Below, piece after piece: positions 13,646 through 25,261 of a DNA stretch of 64,000 nucleotides (the stretch's first letter is position 1; every line of letters begins with the position of its first letter). The notes under the pieces are model-generated. The model did not search any database. It saw only the letters and a list, made by a program, of their open reading frames with translations, and had not been told where the DNA came from. The translations under genes and the position numbers were made by a program. This stretch comes from Carposina sasakii (taxonomy: Eukaryota; Arthropoda; Insecta; Lepidoptera; Carposinidae): assembly GCA_014607495.2 (NCBI GenBank), contig CP053153.1:14198001-14262000 (forward strand). Reading direction: 5' to 3'.

Positions 13646-15388
13646 ATACATTTCATAAAATAATAAATTTTGCAATATTGTCTGAAATTTTCCCGTGTTA
13701 TATATGAATATTCGAACGTTGTAACGATTCCACAACATTTGTCACCATAATTTTCAACCATAAACCTCTGGTTAACGAATACTTTTCCAAAAATCATCAC
13801 ATAAAAAGACTTAACTATTAAAAAACTGACATTAATCGCTTCTCATACCTCCATAATCCCCCCACTCGGGTTCCGCACAATATTTCACAGCCTGCATTTA
13901 ATAGCTCGGCGGCGGTCCTCCGATAATTTTATTATGAACCATATTTTTTTCTTTTTTTCGCAATTCCTGCCAATGACGTGCTATACTATGCTGCAAGTTT
14001 CAGCAGCGGTTGGTTTAAGCAATTTTATCCAATATTTCCGCATACTTACGGTTTATTTCGTATGCATTTAGGAGATAAACCTATAGGGATAGGCTGGACA
14101 AGTTTTGGGACCTGTTGAAATAATCAAATTTGATCTCTCCGGTAATAGCTTAAGATCTTTCTTTTTCGCATTTAAGTTACGATTGTTGGTGCAAAGAAGA
14201 ATGATTCTATAGTTTTATACGAAAATCAGCAGGAGGTATCTGTTTAAATGCTCGACTAAGAACTTGTGTATGCTTTTCATTTTTAAAATGAGTGCAAATG
14301 ATCGGAAGTTTATTACAGGCGGCATTTGTTTTTTTTTTTTTTAATGTCCGTTTTACCAATATTTTTATTGCAAGGGGCAGTTAAGTTATATTAGTACCTA
14401 CCGAAAATATCTTTTTAAGTATCTTAAAATTTTTATTTAACGATGCTTCGTTGTAATAAAATCGCGTCGATCTTTTGAAGAATATTATGATTTTATAGTT
14501 TTCTTTTCAGAAATATATGCCCACTCTAGGAAACCTTAAGCGACTGGAGCACTACGAAGTATATAATTAGTATTATAATCTTGATATTAAATCTATAGGT
14601 TTGCACATAGTTTTTGACTAAAGTTCATGTAGTTTTTATAATAATGGAATATTAATCATCATTTTCTTTTCTAAAACTGATCTACATCACTTTATGAATC
14701 AAAAACTCTCCAGGTTATTAAAATTAATTTGAAATATTAGTAGCCTATCAGTTAAAATTTAACAATTTCCGAAACCCATTCAATTACAAGCAAATATTGA
14801 TGAACAATATTTCATGGGAACGAATCCATATTTCTTCGTAATATAATATGATGGCTTCATTTTGGAAAATTAACAAACATGACACAAACAGGCCTACAAA
14901 ATAACCGTTAGAGGGGTTTCCTCAAATGATTCTCAATGTTATTGGCAAGGATTACGATTGTAAATGGGCTGGATGATGTCGAATTAAGGGTCAAATGAGA
15001 GCGTGTGGGTTAGTACAATAAAATAAAATGGTTGAACGGGTCGGCTCGGTACAATAGCGTGGTTCAAATCGATTAGTAGTGTGATAATGGCCTTAGATTA
15101 TTGACACCATGGTTTTGAGAGTAACTTGAATAATGATGTGTTTCCGGGTACCAAGTCCGGTACGGTAATGAGTTGGATGCGTTCTAGTTAATTTTTTCTG
15201 TTACTCGATTAAAAAACATAATGGGTTGCTTTATTTTATGTACTCACTTATGTGATGCAACTTCATTTAGCTTCTAATTAGCTTGGATTATATACCTACT
15301 GAATTTGTGCTACAATAACCTAATAATAATTACAGGTATATTTGCTTTAAAAGAACTCTATTAAAATAAATAGGTAGAATAAAAAATA
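13646..15388. other. AT-rich sequence, no gene recognised
   Basis: Nothing recognisable apart from homopolymer T runs. Confidence 0.45.
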
Positions 15389-15766
15389 CAGGGTGTTTTT
15401 TTGTGGCCACCTTTAACGACGTATTCCATGAAATAAATAAGGTCAAAAAAAATGCTGGGAAAAAAAAAAAATTTTAAATTTTTTTTTTTTAATCCCGGAT
15501 ACGTGCGAACATTGATATGATGTCGATGTTTTGTTAGTTTTTTTATAGAGATGATATTATTATTTTTCGTGAAAAAATCCTGCTACGCGCGTCTATGTGC
15601 ATTTATGCAGAAAAACGCACCGTCTATTTACTCAACTTTGGACCCCGACTAAATATTTTGGAAACCAAGACACTTCCCAGGATGCTTCCAGTGTGGAGGA
15701 AAGATGATCGTGATGATGAGTGAGATTCCGTAGTAAATTTCGGATTTACGTTGACGACCAAAAATT
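15389..15766 (+). mobile_element. MITE family B, copy 1 (right end lost)
   Basis: It starts with CAGGGTGTTTTTTTGTGGCC and keeps the family-B interior (GCGCGTCTATGTGCATTTAT, GACACTTCCCAGG, GATCGTGATGATGAG, GTTGACGACCAAAAAT). The right terminal CATCCTG is missing. Complete relatives lie at 42271-42645 and 49080-49432. It is non-coding. Confidence 0.8.
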
Positions 15767-15769
15767 TAT

Positions 15770-16261
15770 ATGTCGAGTATAAAATTAATAGTTTTTGTAG
15801 GAATATTTTGGTAATAGTAAAACTGTGTTTAATAGTAATATATCACTATTTTAGGTTAGTTTTAAAAATAAAACTAAAGTATAGTAATATTTTTTACGAA
15901 CTTGGTTAAATTGTATTACACCACGCAGTCACTTAATCAAAATCGTTTTAAAAATTAAACTTTGTCACAACATTGATAAATCGCGTGTCAAAACTACGGT
16001 CCAAATTCACAACAAAATCCATCTATCTGCAAAACATTTCGATATTACATTTAAAACTCAATAAAACATCGCTAGAGCCGAGTACGAAGCACAAAAATAA
16101 ATCATCATAACATAACACTCCGCACTTCGTTATGAACCGATTCAAAAAAATCCGCAAAGTGTGATACTTGAATTGGGTATAAGGTCCAGTAACTCTATTG
16201 TAGCATTGCGAAATTATACCCTTTGGCATGTCTTTGGCACCTAGGTGGATGACATGTATTT
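15770..16261. other. AT-rich sequence, no gene recognised
   Basis: No supported feature; the minus-strand open frame at 16023-16229 has no recognisable motif. Confidence 0.4.
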
Positions 16262-16800
16262 ATGTTATAGAATACAATAGAATAGAATATTTATTTCTGC
16301 AAGAAACGTGGTACATAAAGATCTTATCATTTAGTTAGAGTAATAATATTGGTTCAGCACATTTCACCAGAGTCTGGCATGCAAAATTTAAAATTAATAA
16401 TATGTATTCTAAATTACATTATAAATATATCAGATATTCACACAAAGCAATGTCACAAAGTACAAAAAATTAAATAATTACAATTACACTCGGATCTAAT
16501 AATTCCACATTTATGCGTTATGTCAAAATATTATTTGCGGTTCTTATATTTGAGGTATTCATCGACGGAATAGAAACATTCCTGAGTTAGCCATTTCTTA
16601 AGCCTAATTTTAAAAATTGTATAAGGTAGATTTTTAATGTCATCTGATAATTTATTATATATTTTGATTTCCATTGGATAGCTATTTCTATTGTACAATG
16701 TAGTTTTCATGACTTGGATAGCTATTTCTATTGTACAATGTTAGCATAGAGGAAGATGTAATTCATATTGAGAGCTAAGATAACGTAACGATTTTACAGC
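16262..16800 (-). mobile_element. Jockey/CR1-like LINE, 3' end and reverse-transcriptase C-terminus
   Basis: Read on the minus strand, about 16700-16545 encodes a LINE C-terminal tail with KTTLYNRNSYPMEIKIYN, then LPYTIFKIRLKKWLT and ECFYSVDEYLKYKN, which matches the C-terminal region of insect Jockey/CR1-clade reverse transcriptases. A 3'UTR follows and ends near 16262 in an ATTCT-type repeat tail. The copy is 5' truncated and inactive. A 27-nt piece of the coding region is duplicated (16674-16700 and 16714-16740), which breaks the frame. Confidence 0.75.
16674..16740. repeat. 27-nt direct duplication inside the LINE tail
   Basis: Two exact copies starting TTGGATAGCTATTTCTATTG lie 40 nt apart start to start. 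The second copy interrupts the LINE reading frame. Confidence 0.9.
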
Positions 16801-17368
16801 GCTAAAGTTTGCAAAGTTATATAAACTTTTTTCCAGCTGGTTGATGATGCTAACTGCTAGGTATTGGTGGAAATGTTACGATTTTACGAACTGCATCAAA
16901 GTTGTGATAATGATAAATACTTCACTCAGTAACATGTTAAAGCTATTTAAAAAAGCCATTGAAATTCTCCAGATGTAAGTACCCTAAAAACCGTGTTCAT
17001 TGAATCCCTGACAATGAAAATCACCAAACAATGCGTCCGGCTGCAACTACATGCTGTTACGAGTGGATACACAAGTGGTAAATACTAGTGAAATAATAAA
17101 TAATTGTACTGCTTAAAGGATTGTAAAGAATGAGTGGCTATTTCTTTGTATTACTAAAATATCATGAAGTTTTTATGGAAATACTAAATCGAGTTTTCCG
17201 CGTAAACTAGACTTACCATTTATCCCTTTCGCGTGGAGATTTTCGGGAAATTGTTTAGAACTCTCTAAGAATATAGATACCCTTCCTACACCCAGAAGTT
17301 CTGGCTGTGCATTTGTCGCACTTAGCGCATTATTATTTAATACTTTTATTTTAGTTATAGGTATTAAG

Positions 17369-17714
17369 TCATCTCATCTATACATATAATAAAAATGTAA
17401 CGGATCGCCGTCTGTACATGGAAGATATATGAGAAAAAATATTATAGGAGACCTTTATCAACGCAATAGAACCCAAAACGATGATTTTTGGAATTATTGT
17501 CTGTTTGTCGGTTTGTCTGTTTGTCTGTGCGTTTGTGCACGCTAATCTCAGAAACGGCTGAACCGATTTCGATGCAGTTTCAGGAATATATTGTGACAGG
17601 TCCCACTTAACATATAGGCTACTTTTTATCCCGGGAAAATCTTTTTATCCCGGATAATTTCGACATTTTGTTTTTTCTGTAGTTCACGCGGACGGAGTCG
17701 CGGGCGTCCACTAG
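17369..17714 (+). mobile_element. Non-autonomous Helitron
   Basis: It starts with TCATCT, shortly followed by ACATATAATAAAAATG, and ends with CACGCGGACGGAGTCGCGGG then CGTCCACTAG followed by T. The 5' TC, 3' CTAG and a GC-rich hairpin-capable segment just before the end are the Helitron signature. The same type lies on the minus strand at 30259-30618. It has no coding capacity. Confidence 0.8.
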
Positions 17715-18066
17715 TTTAAAAATAAACATTATCAATGTACAGATAATAAAAACAACAATCATATTCTCACACCCACTCTCTTTAACTTTAAAGCACAATT
17801 TTCACAAACATAAAACGCCGACCAAAGCAATTAACGGAATCACACATTAATTTACAAATTACTCGTAACTTTCTGACACAAACAAAGAAAATTAGCACCA
17901 ACAGCGACATTAACTGGCGCGGTGACACACAACATACAAAACGACGAGAAAATGTTTATTGTACTCGACACCGGCTTAAAGAAATCACGAGGAAAACCGG
18001 CTTGTTTTACATGTAAAGATAAAGGTGTGTCTATTCGAGCATGTTTTTAATATTGAATACACAATT

Positions 18067-18330
18067 TATCATCATCATCATCAGCCTATTGCAGTCCTCT
18101 GCTGGACGTAGGCCTCCCCCAGGACACGCCACAAGACTGCCATGAGAGGTATTTGCCCATAGTCACCACGCTGGGCAGGCGGGTTGGTGACCGCAGTTTG
18201 TATTTTGGACTATGTTGTCAACACGGGAGGCGCTGCTGCCCACCTCCCGGGAACCCTTAATCGCCTCGTACGATACCTACGGGCAGACATGGGGTGGTAC
18301 GAATTCTACTCTGCCGGCACGCGGCCAATT
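18067..18330 (-). mobile_element. LINE 3'-end fragment with TGATGA tail
   Basis: Minus-strand copy of the family also at 27205-27462, 33421-33560 and 36035-36243. The landmarks, in plus-strand reading, are a CATCATCATCATCAG tail complement, CAGCCTATTGCAGTCC, GTAGGCCTCCCCCAGG, CACGCTGGGCAGGCGGGTTG and CCATGTCTGCCCG complement. Both open frames of about 65 codons over it are shadows of this fragment. Confidence 0.8.
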
Positions 18331-18381
18331 TATAATGTACTTCATTCTAATATATTTCACTTTTTTCACTTTGACAGGTAA

Positions 18382-18440
18382 TCCTATCCTACTAATATTA
18401 TAAACGCGAAAGTTTGTACTCGTAAGTACTGATGCATGTA
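18382..18440 (+). mobile_element. Helitron 5'-end fragment
   Basis: It matches the left end of the Helitron at 46429 (TCCTACTAATATTATAAACG, then CGAAAGTTTGT) and then diverges. No 3' CTAG end follows. Confidence 0.65.
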
Positions 18441-19770
18441 GACTATCCGACTATTAGAAAAATTGGCACTCAATTTGATATTCCACTGTCGTTGTTATTG
18501 ATGTAACTCAGTAGTTTAATATTCTAACAATGTTTTAATTTTTTTTTCTTCGGATAATAGATTGTAGTATATTTATCACATGACTGACTGAAACATATAT
18601 AATAAAATAGAGATAAATGATCATAGACGATATAAGATCACTGGACACTGGAAATGTTGGAATCTTAAATTCTACTTTTAAACGTACCTTTAGACAAGAA
18701 AGTCACCCGACAGCGCCGCTTACACGAATAACCCATTGATGCCACTCTAAACATTTGCACAACAGTTGCTAACTATTTATCCGCAGGTCAAAGCAATAGA
18801 AGAGTGCAAATAATCCTCTGTACCAACATTAGCATAAAAATGGTCAGGTGCACGCGATTCAACCATAGAACCTGTACGAAGAATGCCTCATGCAAGGAAG
18901 TCCATTAACGTTTTTAATCGGTTACATACCGGGCTTATCGGGCACGGGGAGGTAATGTATGTATTGCCAGTGAAATCGTTTATTCGGATTGAAACAGAGG
19001 ATGATGTGGTAGCGGGGCATGGGATAGCGCCCATCTGCATTAAGTGCTATCAGCGCTTGTATACGCCTCGAAGAGCACATTGTTAATCGCTGTAGCGCTT
19101 TACTGTAGATAGGTATACAGATAATATCATAAGGGTTTTATATGCGAATTTAGGGGAGACTCGGATTAGGGACAATTTGCCAAATGCTGAACGTAGATAT
19201 CATCTGATTTTCTTTAAAGATAAATTGAGCTTTTCAATACCTTAATACAGAGTTTATATACAGTGAGGTTTATTTACGACCGAACTTCACAGCCACAAAA
19301 AACAAGCGTGAATACTGGTGAATACCTTCTTAAGGTTTAAAATAAGATATAATGTAAATATTATCACTCCAGTCATCCAAATACCTGGTACCTCTATACT
19401 GAACATGGATATAGAGTCTCCTTCGTAGCATACCCTCTTTGGAAACACAATTGTCTGTAATACATATCATAATAATTATTATAATACATCACGAAAAAGT
19501 ATCCACAAAAAGTATCCAATCAGCGTGGAACACGCTTACTTCGGCCCGAAAGGGCAAGTAAATGCGATTTATTCCATCCTCATTATGTAGGCACTTTTTG
19601 TTTATCCTGGACGCATTGCGATTGGATTGATCTGGATCGATCCGGATCGAGGCAGATCGACTGCATAATATATCAATGTGACCTAAGAATCATTGGACGC
19701 TGTACTTATGGAATTGTAATCAAATGTAAGTTTTAAGTTTCATATAACTGACTTTTCATTATCAGTTAAA
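18441..19770. other. No gene recognised
   Basis: There is no supported feature except a small GATC-rich palindrome at 19637-19650. Confidence 0.4.
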
Positions 19771-19774
19771 TTTG

Positions 19775-20020
19775 AATTGCGGTGATAGACGTGCGTCTTT
19801 CAGACGGATAGCGTAGGTTTAATTGATCCCAGTTAAAGGCCTAATAATACTGAATTAATTTTATGTACGGATTTTAATAGGTATACCTACTAAAATTTGG
19901 TTTCAGGCAGGCAGCCGATCGTAAAACCAACGTCAAATCCTTGGCAATATGATTTTCGAAAGTAACCATATTGCTCCGACCCCGTAAATAGGTAATGAAA
20001 TATAAGGGCAGAAAAATGAT
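19775..20020 (+). mobile_element. tRNA-derived SINE, degraded head
   Basis: It starts like the SINE at 37165 (TTGCGGTGATAG) but lacks the following CCCAGTGGTTAA. A damaged B box (TTTAATTGATCCCAG) follows. The body has GGCAGGCAGCCG and GTAAAACC and is shared with 23315-23490. Confidence 0.6.
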
Positions 20021-20458
20021 TACCTACTTTGATTAATTGAATCTATCCTGTTTAAAGAACTATCAACAACTGTTATTTCACTTAACAAAACTTGAAAACT
20101 AACTATAACTATTAAATAAACTCTATTCAAAACAAACTTGGCTAACAGCGCTGAATTTCATATTCTCGTTAGCCAAAATCTTTTAATTACAGTGGTTGTT
20201 TTGTGTTCAAAGACTCCTGACATTTGTTATGACGAACCGATTTCTTGTAAACCGAGCTGACTTCCTTGCTGACTTTGATTTCTCGCTATTAACTGGGCTC
20301 AAATCTTAGATTCGTGCTTCATACGAGTACGTTCATTTTTTTGAATTGTCAGCTATGTAACTTGTAATATGTATAATTTTTTTCGCTACTCTTTAGTATC
20401 TATGTTATTACCTGACTGCGACAGATTAAGGGTTATGTTTTTGTAGTATCTAAATATA

Positions 20459-20930
20459 CAGGGTGTTTGTGACAGCCAGGCAAATATTGATACCATGACT
20501 TCAGACCATGATTCTGAGGCGGGAAACAGAAAATTTTCACAGGAAAATTACAAAATTTTTCGACATATTTTCAGGAAGAAAAAAGTTTAGTTCGTTTAGT
20601 TAGGCCTTAGATAATGACTTAAAAATAAAATTTTAATCAAAAGATGATTTTTAAAAAAAAGTTGCCCTCAAAAAAGTTCAAATAACTAATTAACCCTAAT
20701 GGAGAGTCACAAGTGATCCAAAAAACAGCAATGTGTCACACAATAACCAATAAGCCCATTTAATTAGTCACAGGATTGCCCGATACAATTATTGGCGCGG
20801 AGAGCAAAGATTAGGTACTGATAATCAAATCAAAAATACATTTCCTGCGAGTAATAACACTGTCGTATAACTCAACACAATGGTACTTGTTCAGCATTTC
20901 AGTATTTGACTGGCTGTCACCTACACCCTT
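20459..20930 (-). mobile_element. MITE family C, copy 1
   Basis: The ends are CAGGGTGTTTGTGACAGCCA and GACTGGCTGTCACCTACACC, then CTT (last base changed from CTG), with TATA on both sides (20455-20458, 20931-20934). The interior is inverted relative to 48223-48692. It is non-coding. Confidence 0.85.
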
Positions 20931-20934
20931 TATA

Positions 20935-21639
20935 TATTTATTTGGCACGCTCTAGAGCCTAAAGGGTTTGTCGCATTTAAACTTGAGATGTATCGTTAGA
21001 TTAGTCTTTGTTGTGAAAGTAACACTGTGTTAAAATTTTACGCAGTCGGGGTTTTCTTAGTAAATGAAGTAAAGTGATTCAGGCAGAACGCGACAATATC
21101 CACGCGGTTACATGACTGACTGTTGACAAACTCGTGATATCGTGAGTATAAACCCGAGTTTCTCCCAGCTTCCGCATAACTATTACTATGAGCATGATGA
21201 TAGGTTTTGTTACTTCAAAGACCAACAAGTATCTTGAAGACACACACGGCTATTTTAAAGTATGCTTAAATAATCTGTAAAAGTTATATATAAAAAACTA
21301 AGCAGTGGTTAAAAGATAGGCTATATAAACTTAAATGGTAGTAAGCTCAATGATCAATTCGGGTGATATGAAACCAGCAAAATCTATTGTTGAGCGAATA
21401 ACCTTGGTGTATTGGCCCCAACCTATCGAGGTAGTTTAAAAGGAATTCTCGGTCCAAATGGAACTGGTTTTCGAACTGTTCATTTACTAAGATAATGAGA
21501 TCGCCGTACGCTTAGAATATTCGAGAAAAATGCGACCGCTTATTAGAAAGCTAGGTTTGGAGAGAATTTGTAGAAGGATTTTCTACCTAAATAAATACGA
21601 ATATAGGTTTGAAATGTACAATAAAAATAAATGTATATA
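20935..21639. other. No gene recognised
   Basis: Nothing beyond low-complexity AT-rich sequence. Confidence 0.4.
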
Positions 21640-21735
21640 ATACTGTATTCCCGAAATGACGTAGCCAGTACTGCAGGATCATAAACGAGATACCACAGCC
21701 ACGTTTCGTATATCTGGGAAGGATGTAAATAATAA
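21640..21735 (+). repeat. Dispersed repeat family D, 5' half
   Basis: It shows the family-D start: TTCCCGAAATGACGTAGCCA, ACTGCAGGATCATAAA and CCACAGCCACGTTT. Confidence 0.65.
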
Positions 21736-21859
21736 TAAAATAAAACAGTTTAAATAAATTCAAAATCATTTCATAATCATAAATACCTAACCATATGAAT
21801 CAGTTTAATCCTGTACCAAATATGTTTGCACTCATCTGTCCTATTCAGTAAGCTCTATA

Positions 21860-22306
21860 CAGGGTGTAACAAAATTAGGTCCTATAGACTGCGTTTTTCT
21901 GCATGGTTAAGGCGATCTGTCTATAAAAAAACTAACATAAACACTAGACACTATAAATTTCGCACGATCAAGGAATTAAAAAAAAAAAATTCAAAAAATT
22001 TTTTTTTTTCCCAACATTTTTTTTGGCATAAACTTACTTTATTTCATGTATAGAATACGTACCCTTCGTTAAAGGTGGCCACAAAAAAACATCCTGTATA
22101 GAACCTATCCACAAAATTTGGGACCCGAAATCACATGTTTATTTTTCCCGACAGATAGTATGCAGAATTTTTAAATATCTCAGAAATTTTCATACAATCT
22201 TGAAAAATAAAAATGTGATTTCGAGTCTCAAATTTTGTAGATAGGTTCTCTATAGTGGGCTATTTACATAGCTTTTCGCTTAACATACCCTTTTTGTTAC
22301 ACCCTG
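21860..22306. mobile_element. MITE family A, copy 1, with family B nested inside
   Basis: The outer ends are CAGGGTGTAACAAAA and TTTTTGTTACACCCTG with TATA flanks (21856-21859, 22307-22310). The right part is normal family A. The left part is replaced from about 21874 to 22096 by a family-B segment that ends CATCCTG next to TATA (22097-22100), after which family A resumes with GAACCTATCC. Confidence 0.85.
21874..22096 (-). mobile_element. MITE family B fragment nested in family A
   Basis: It carries TGCGTTTTTCTGCAT, AACATAAACACTAGACACTA and GTGGCCACAAAAAAACATCC, as in 49080-49432. About 130 nt of the family interior and the outer end are deleted. Confidence 0.8.
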
Positions 22307-22384
22307 TATAACTCGATAGCCACTGTTATAATTATAGTAGGTCAACTACCTATATTTAAGAAAACGTATCTGTACAAGAATTAT

Positions 22385-22475
22385 ACAAATACTATGTCCC
22401 CAAAATGGCCAGAACTGTAGGGTCATAAAGGATATCACACAGCCACCTTTAGCATAGCTAGGACAGAAGCTTGAA
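22385..22475 (+). repeat. Dispersed repeat family D, 5' half
   Basis: It has CCCCAAAATGGCCAGAACTG, GGGTCATAAAGGA and CACAGCCACCTTTAGCATAG. Confidence 0.6.
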
Positions 22476-22482
22476 GAATAAA

Positions 22483-22782
22483 GCCTCAAGCATACCGGAT
22501 GCGTGTGCGTGCACGTAAGCGTAGACGTACACGTACCTCTGAGTTGTAATGTATGGAACTGTATAGGCACGGGCAGACCGGATGCGTATGCGTGACGTAC
22601 GTATGGAACTGTCAAGCATAGACGTCTCAAGCTATACAGTTCCATACATTAAACTCAGAGGTACGTTACACGTCTACGCTTACGTGCACGCATACGCATC
22701 CGGTGTGCTCGCATACGGTCTGCCCGGCCTATACTTAAATTACAACTCAAAAGGATGCTACGCATCCGGTGTGTTCGAGGCT
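22483..22782. mobile_element. Foldback MITE family E, copy 1
   Basis: Inverted ends (ACCGGATGCGTGTGCGTGCA and its complement near 22680-22780) surround internal inverted repeats built from ATGCGT, GCACGTAAGCGT and GACGTACACGTACC. Relatives lie at 32034-32208 and 61870-62090. The two overlapping open frames on opposite strands are products of this palindromic sequence, not genes. Confidence 0.8.
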
Positions 22783-22865
22783 TTCTCTAAAACTTATCAA
22801 TATAGAGACAGCATAAACTTTATCCTTTAGATAGGTTATATGATCATTAAAAACATTGGTCCTCG
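22783..22865 (+). repeat. Short dispersed repeat family F
   Basis: TTCTCTAAAACTT, ATAGAGACA and GATAGG recur in the same order at 39645-39735. The nature of the element is unknown. Confidence 0.45.
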
Positions 22866-23314
22866 ATAGCATTATTTTGTTTATTATCAGAGGAAGTCGA
22901 GTTGCCTTGTCTATGCCTATTTAGACTATGATCAGCTTTCACCAATCGCCCAATTACAAAACTTGACAAAGAGGATTTAGCCCATTAGCTCATTGGAGGA
23001 AATTAACAATTGCTTCAACTCCAAATAAACTCGTCAGTTAATTCCGTCACGTCAGTTATCATTTGTCTTGCGTTGTGTTTAAGGGGAGGAATGACAGTGA
23101 GGCCAGTTCGATCTGTGGTTAATACATTATTCATCATTACAGCTTTACAAAGTCCACCGCTGAACATAGTCTTCTCCAAAACTCTGTACTTAGCTAGCTA
23201 ATCGAAATTATATATCATAATAAAAAAAATTTATTCATGTTTTTAATCTTGAGCCAAATGTGTATTTGCTTCAATATCAACTGTTTTTGAGTAATGGAAC
23301 ATCCATTTATATTT

Positions 23315-23490
23315 ATTTATTTCATGTACGGATTTTCAACAAATTGTCACTTAGCTATACCGAGGAGAGTTGGCGTCAGGCAGGCAGCCGGCCGTATAAC
23401 AAATGCCAAGTCTTTGACAGTGTGAGTTTCGAAAGAAACCATATTGCGCCTACATCATAAATAATGGGATAAGGGTAAGATGATGATGGA
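23315..23490 (+). mobile_element. SINE body fragment
   Basis: It shares CATGTACGGATTTT, GGCAGGCAGCCGGCCGTA, GTTTCGAAAG and AACCATATTGC with 19775-20020. The tRNA-like head is missing and the end is TGATGATGGA. Confidence 0.6.
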
Positions 23491-23501
23491 TGTAGAATAT
23501 A

Positions 23502-23761
23502 CAGGGTGTAACAAAAGGGGTATGTTAAGCGAGAAGCTATGTAAATAGCCCACTAAAAGGTACCTATCTACAAAATTTCAGACTCGAAATCAAATGTTTA
23601 CTTTTCAAGATTGTATGAACATTCCTGAGTTGTTTCGGAATTCTCCATACTATCTGGAAAAATAAACATGTGATTTCGAGTCTCAAATTTTGGAAATAAG
23701 TTCTCTATAATGTTCTATTTACATAGCTTTTCGCTTAACATACCCTTTCTGTTACACCCTG
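23502..23761. mobile_element. MITE family A, copy 2 (complete)
   Basis: CAGGGTGTAACAAAAGGGGT and its inverted partner at the right end extend to inverted repeats of about 50 nt (through GCTATGTAAATAG). TATA lies on both sides (23498-23501, 23762-23765). It is 260 nt and non-coding. Confidence 0.9.
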
Positions 23762-24068
23762 TATATAATAAAGTTTAAGTACACAGCTTCACCAAACTTA
23801 TCAAATAAGTAGAGGCAAGTCATAGGAGATTAAACTATTTTTGGAAGCAAACTTGGCCTTAAACTCATTCAATTTGGACAGACCGCTCTCACTATTTAGT
23901 TGTTACCATGATTGGGCTCAGCAGGAGGATCCATTAATTCAAATAACAAATATACGTTAAAACTATTGCTCTCAAGCCAGTTAGGATTTTTATTAGAACG
24001 TTGCGCACTCTATATTTGGATTATTATCGATAGTATTCTGATAGTATTCTTACGTTATGTCCAGACAT

Positions 24069-24372
24069 GTTCCGCCCCCTGATTACGTAAAAGCAATAGC
24101 AAAGCCGAAGCCGCGCGATCGCGATAATTGAGAGTGTGTGCGTACGCGCAACGAGCGCTCGGCATCCTCCTGCGCCCCGCGCCCCCTTATTACCTAACTA
24201 GCAAAAGCAAAGCTATAGCGAAAATTGTACAAAAATCGCTGATTGCTTGTCAAATTCGTATTACGTAAAATAAATTTCAAAGGCTTTAACATTTCAAGGC
24301 GAATATTGTACAATTTTTGCTATCGCTTTGCTTCGGCTTTGCTATTGCAAATTAGGTAATCAGGGGCCGAAC
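24069..24372. mobile_element. Foldback MITE family G
   Basis: GTTCCGCCCCCTGATTACGT and AAAGCAATAGCAAAGCCGAA are matched, in inverted form, by the right end (CTTCGGCTTTGCTATTGC ... GGTAATCAGGGGCCGAAC). The arms are about 45 nt. The centre is GC-rich on the left and repeats the motif TATAGCGAAAATTGTACAA in inverted form. Confidence 0.8.
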
Positions 24373-24529
24373 TGTAGCATATCTGAAGGGTAAAGTTGAT
24401 GCTGTCTTTTGTTAAAAATGTGGCTCTTAAAAATATACTTTACACCTCAAGTCGGCCACTAGAGACAACATCGATCGAGACATGGGCACTTCCAGCGTCC
24501 TTTAAATAGGCTCTTAAAAATACACTTTA

Positions 24530-25195
24530 GCTCTTCACCTCGAGCTTCTCGAAAAAAGTATCAATGATGTCGCAGATTCTACAGAATCCTTGCACAATGC
24601 TCGATTCGAATCCCAACAGGTGGGCCTGAAGATGAATATGGACAAGACGAAGATCATGTCGAACGTCCATGTGCCGCCCACTCCTGTACTGGTTGGGAGC
24701 TCGATGCTTGAAGTTGTTGACGAGTATGTTTACCTGGGACAGACGGTCAAACTAGGTAAGTCCAACTTTGAGAAGGAGGTAAGGCTTGTCGGAAACTACG
24801 AAGCTTATTTGTATACGGTGCCGAGAGGTCTCTAACTATGTGCCTCATAAAAAAGCTCAGGTCGCACAGCCGATGGAGAGAGCTATGCTTGGGATCTCTC
24901 TGCGTGATCGAATCAGAAATGAGGAGATCCGCAGGTACTCACCGACACAGCTCAATCCAGCAAGCTGAAGTGCAATGGGCAGGGCACATGTACTGATGGC
25001 CGATGGAGTCGGAAAGTTCTAGAGTGGATACCACGTATCGGCAAGCGCAGCGTGGGAAGGCCACCCGCGAGGTGGACGGATGACCTGGAGGTTGCGGGCG
25101 TCGGTTGGATGCAGGCTGCTTCCGACCGGTCGGAGTGGAGGTTGTTGGGGGAGGCCTATGTCCAACAGTGGACTTCTCAGGGCTGTAAATGATCC
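24530..25195 (+). pseudogene. 5'-truncated RTE-like LINE fragment (reverse transcriptase C-terminal part)
   Basis: Decayed coding sequence. LKMNMDKTKIMSN and VDEYVYLGQTVKLG match the region just after the reverse-transcriptase core of the LINE at 53285-56293 (LEMNMDKTKMMTN, VEEYVYLGQ). AMERAMLGISLRDRIRNEEI and a C-terminal RWTDDLEVAG ... RSEWRLLGEAYVQQW follow in shifted frames. The catalytic core and endonuclease are absent and frameshifts are present. This is a different subfamily from the 53-kb element, because its end reads GGCCTATGTCCAACAGTGG. It is dead. Confidence 0.8.
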
Positions 25196-25217
25196 CTTAC
25201 GTACCAAGTACCAAACA

Positions 25218-25260
25218 CTAAGGGCCGATAGAACTACATGGTGCCACTTCTGACCAATTT
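25218..25260 (+). repeat. Fragment of the 13-kb foldback arm
   Basis: GGGCCGATAGAACTACATGG followed by TGCCACTTCTGACCAATTTT matches both arms of 13034-13641. Confidence 0.7.
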
Positions 25261-25261
25261 T

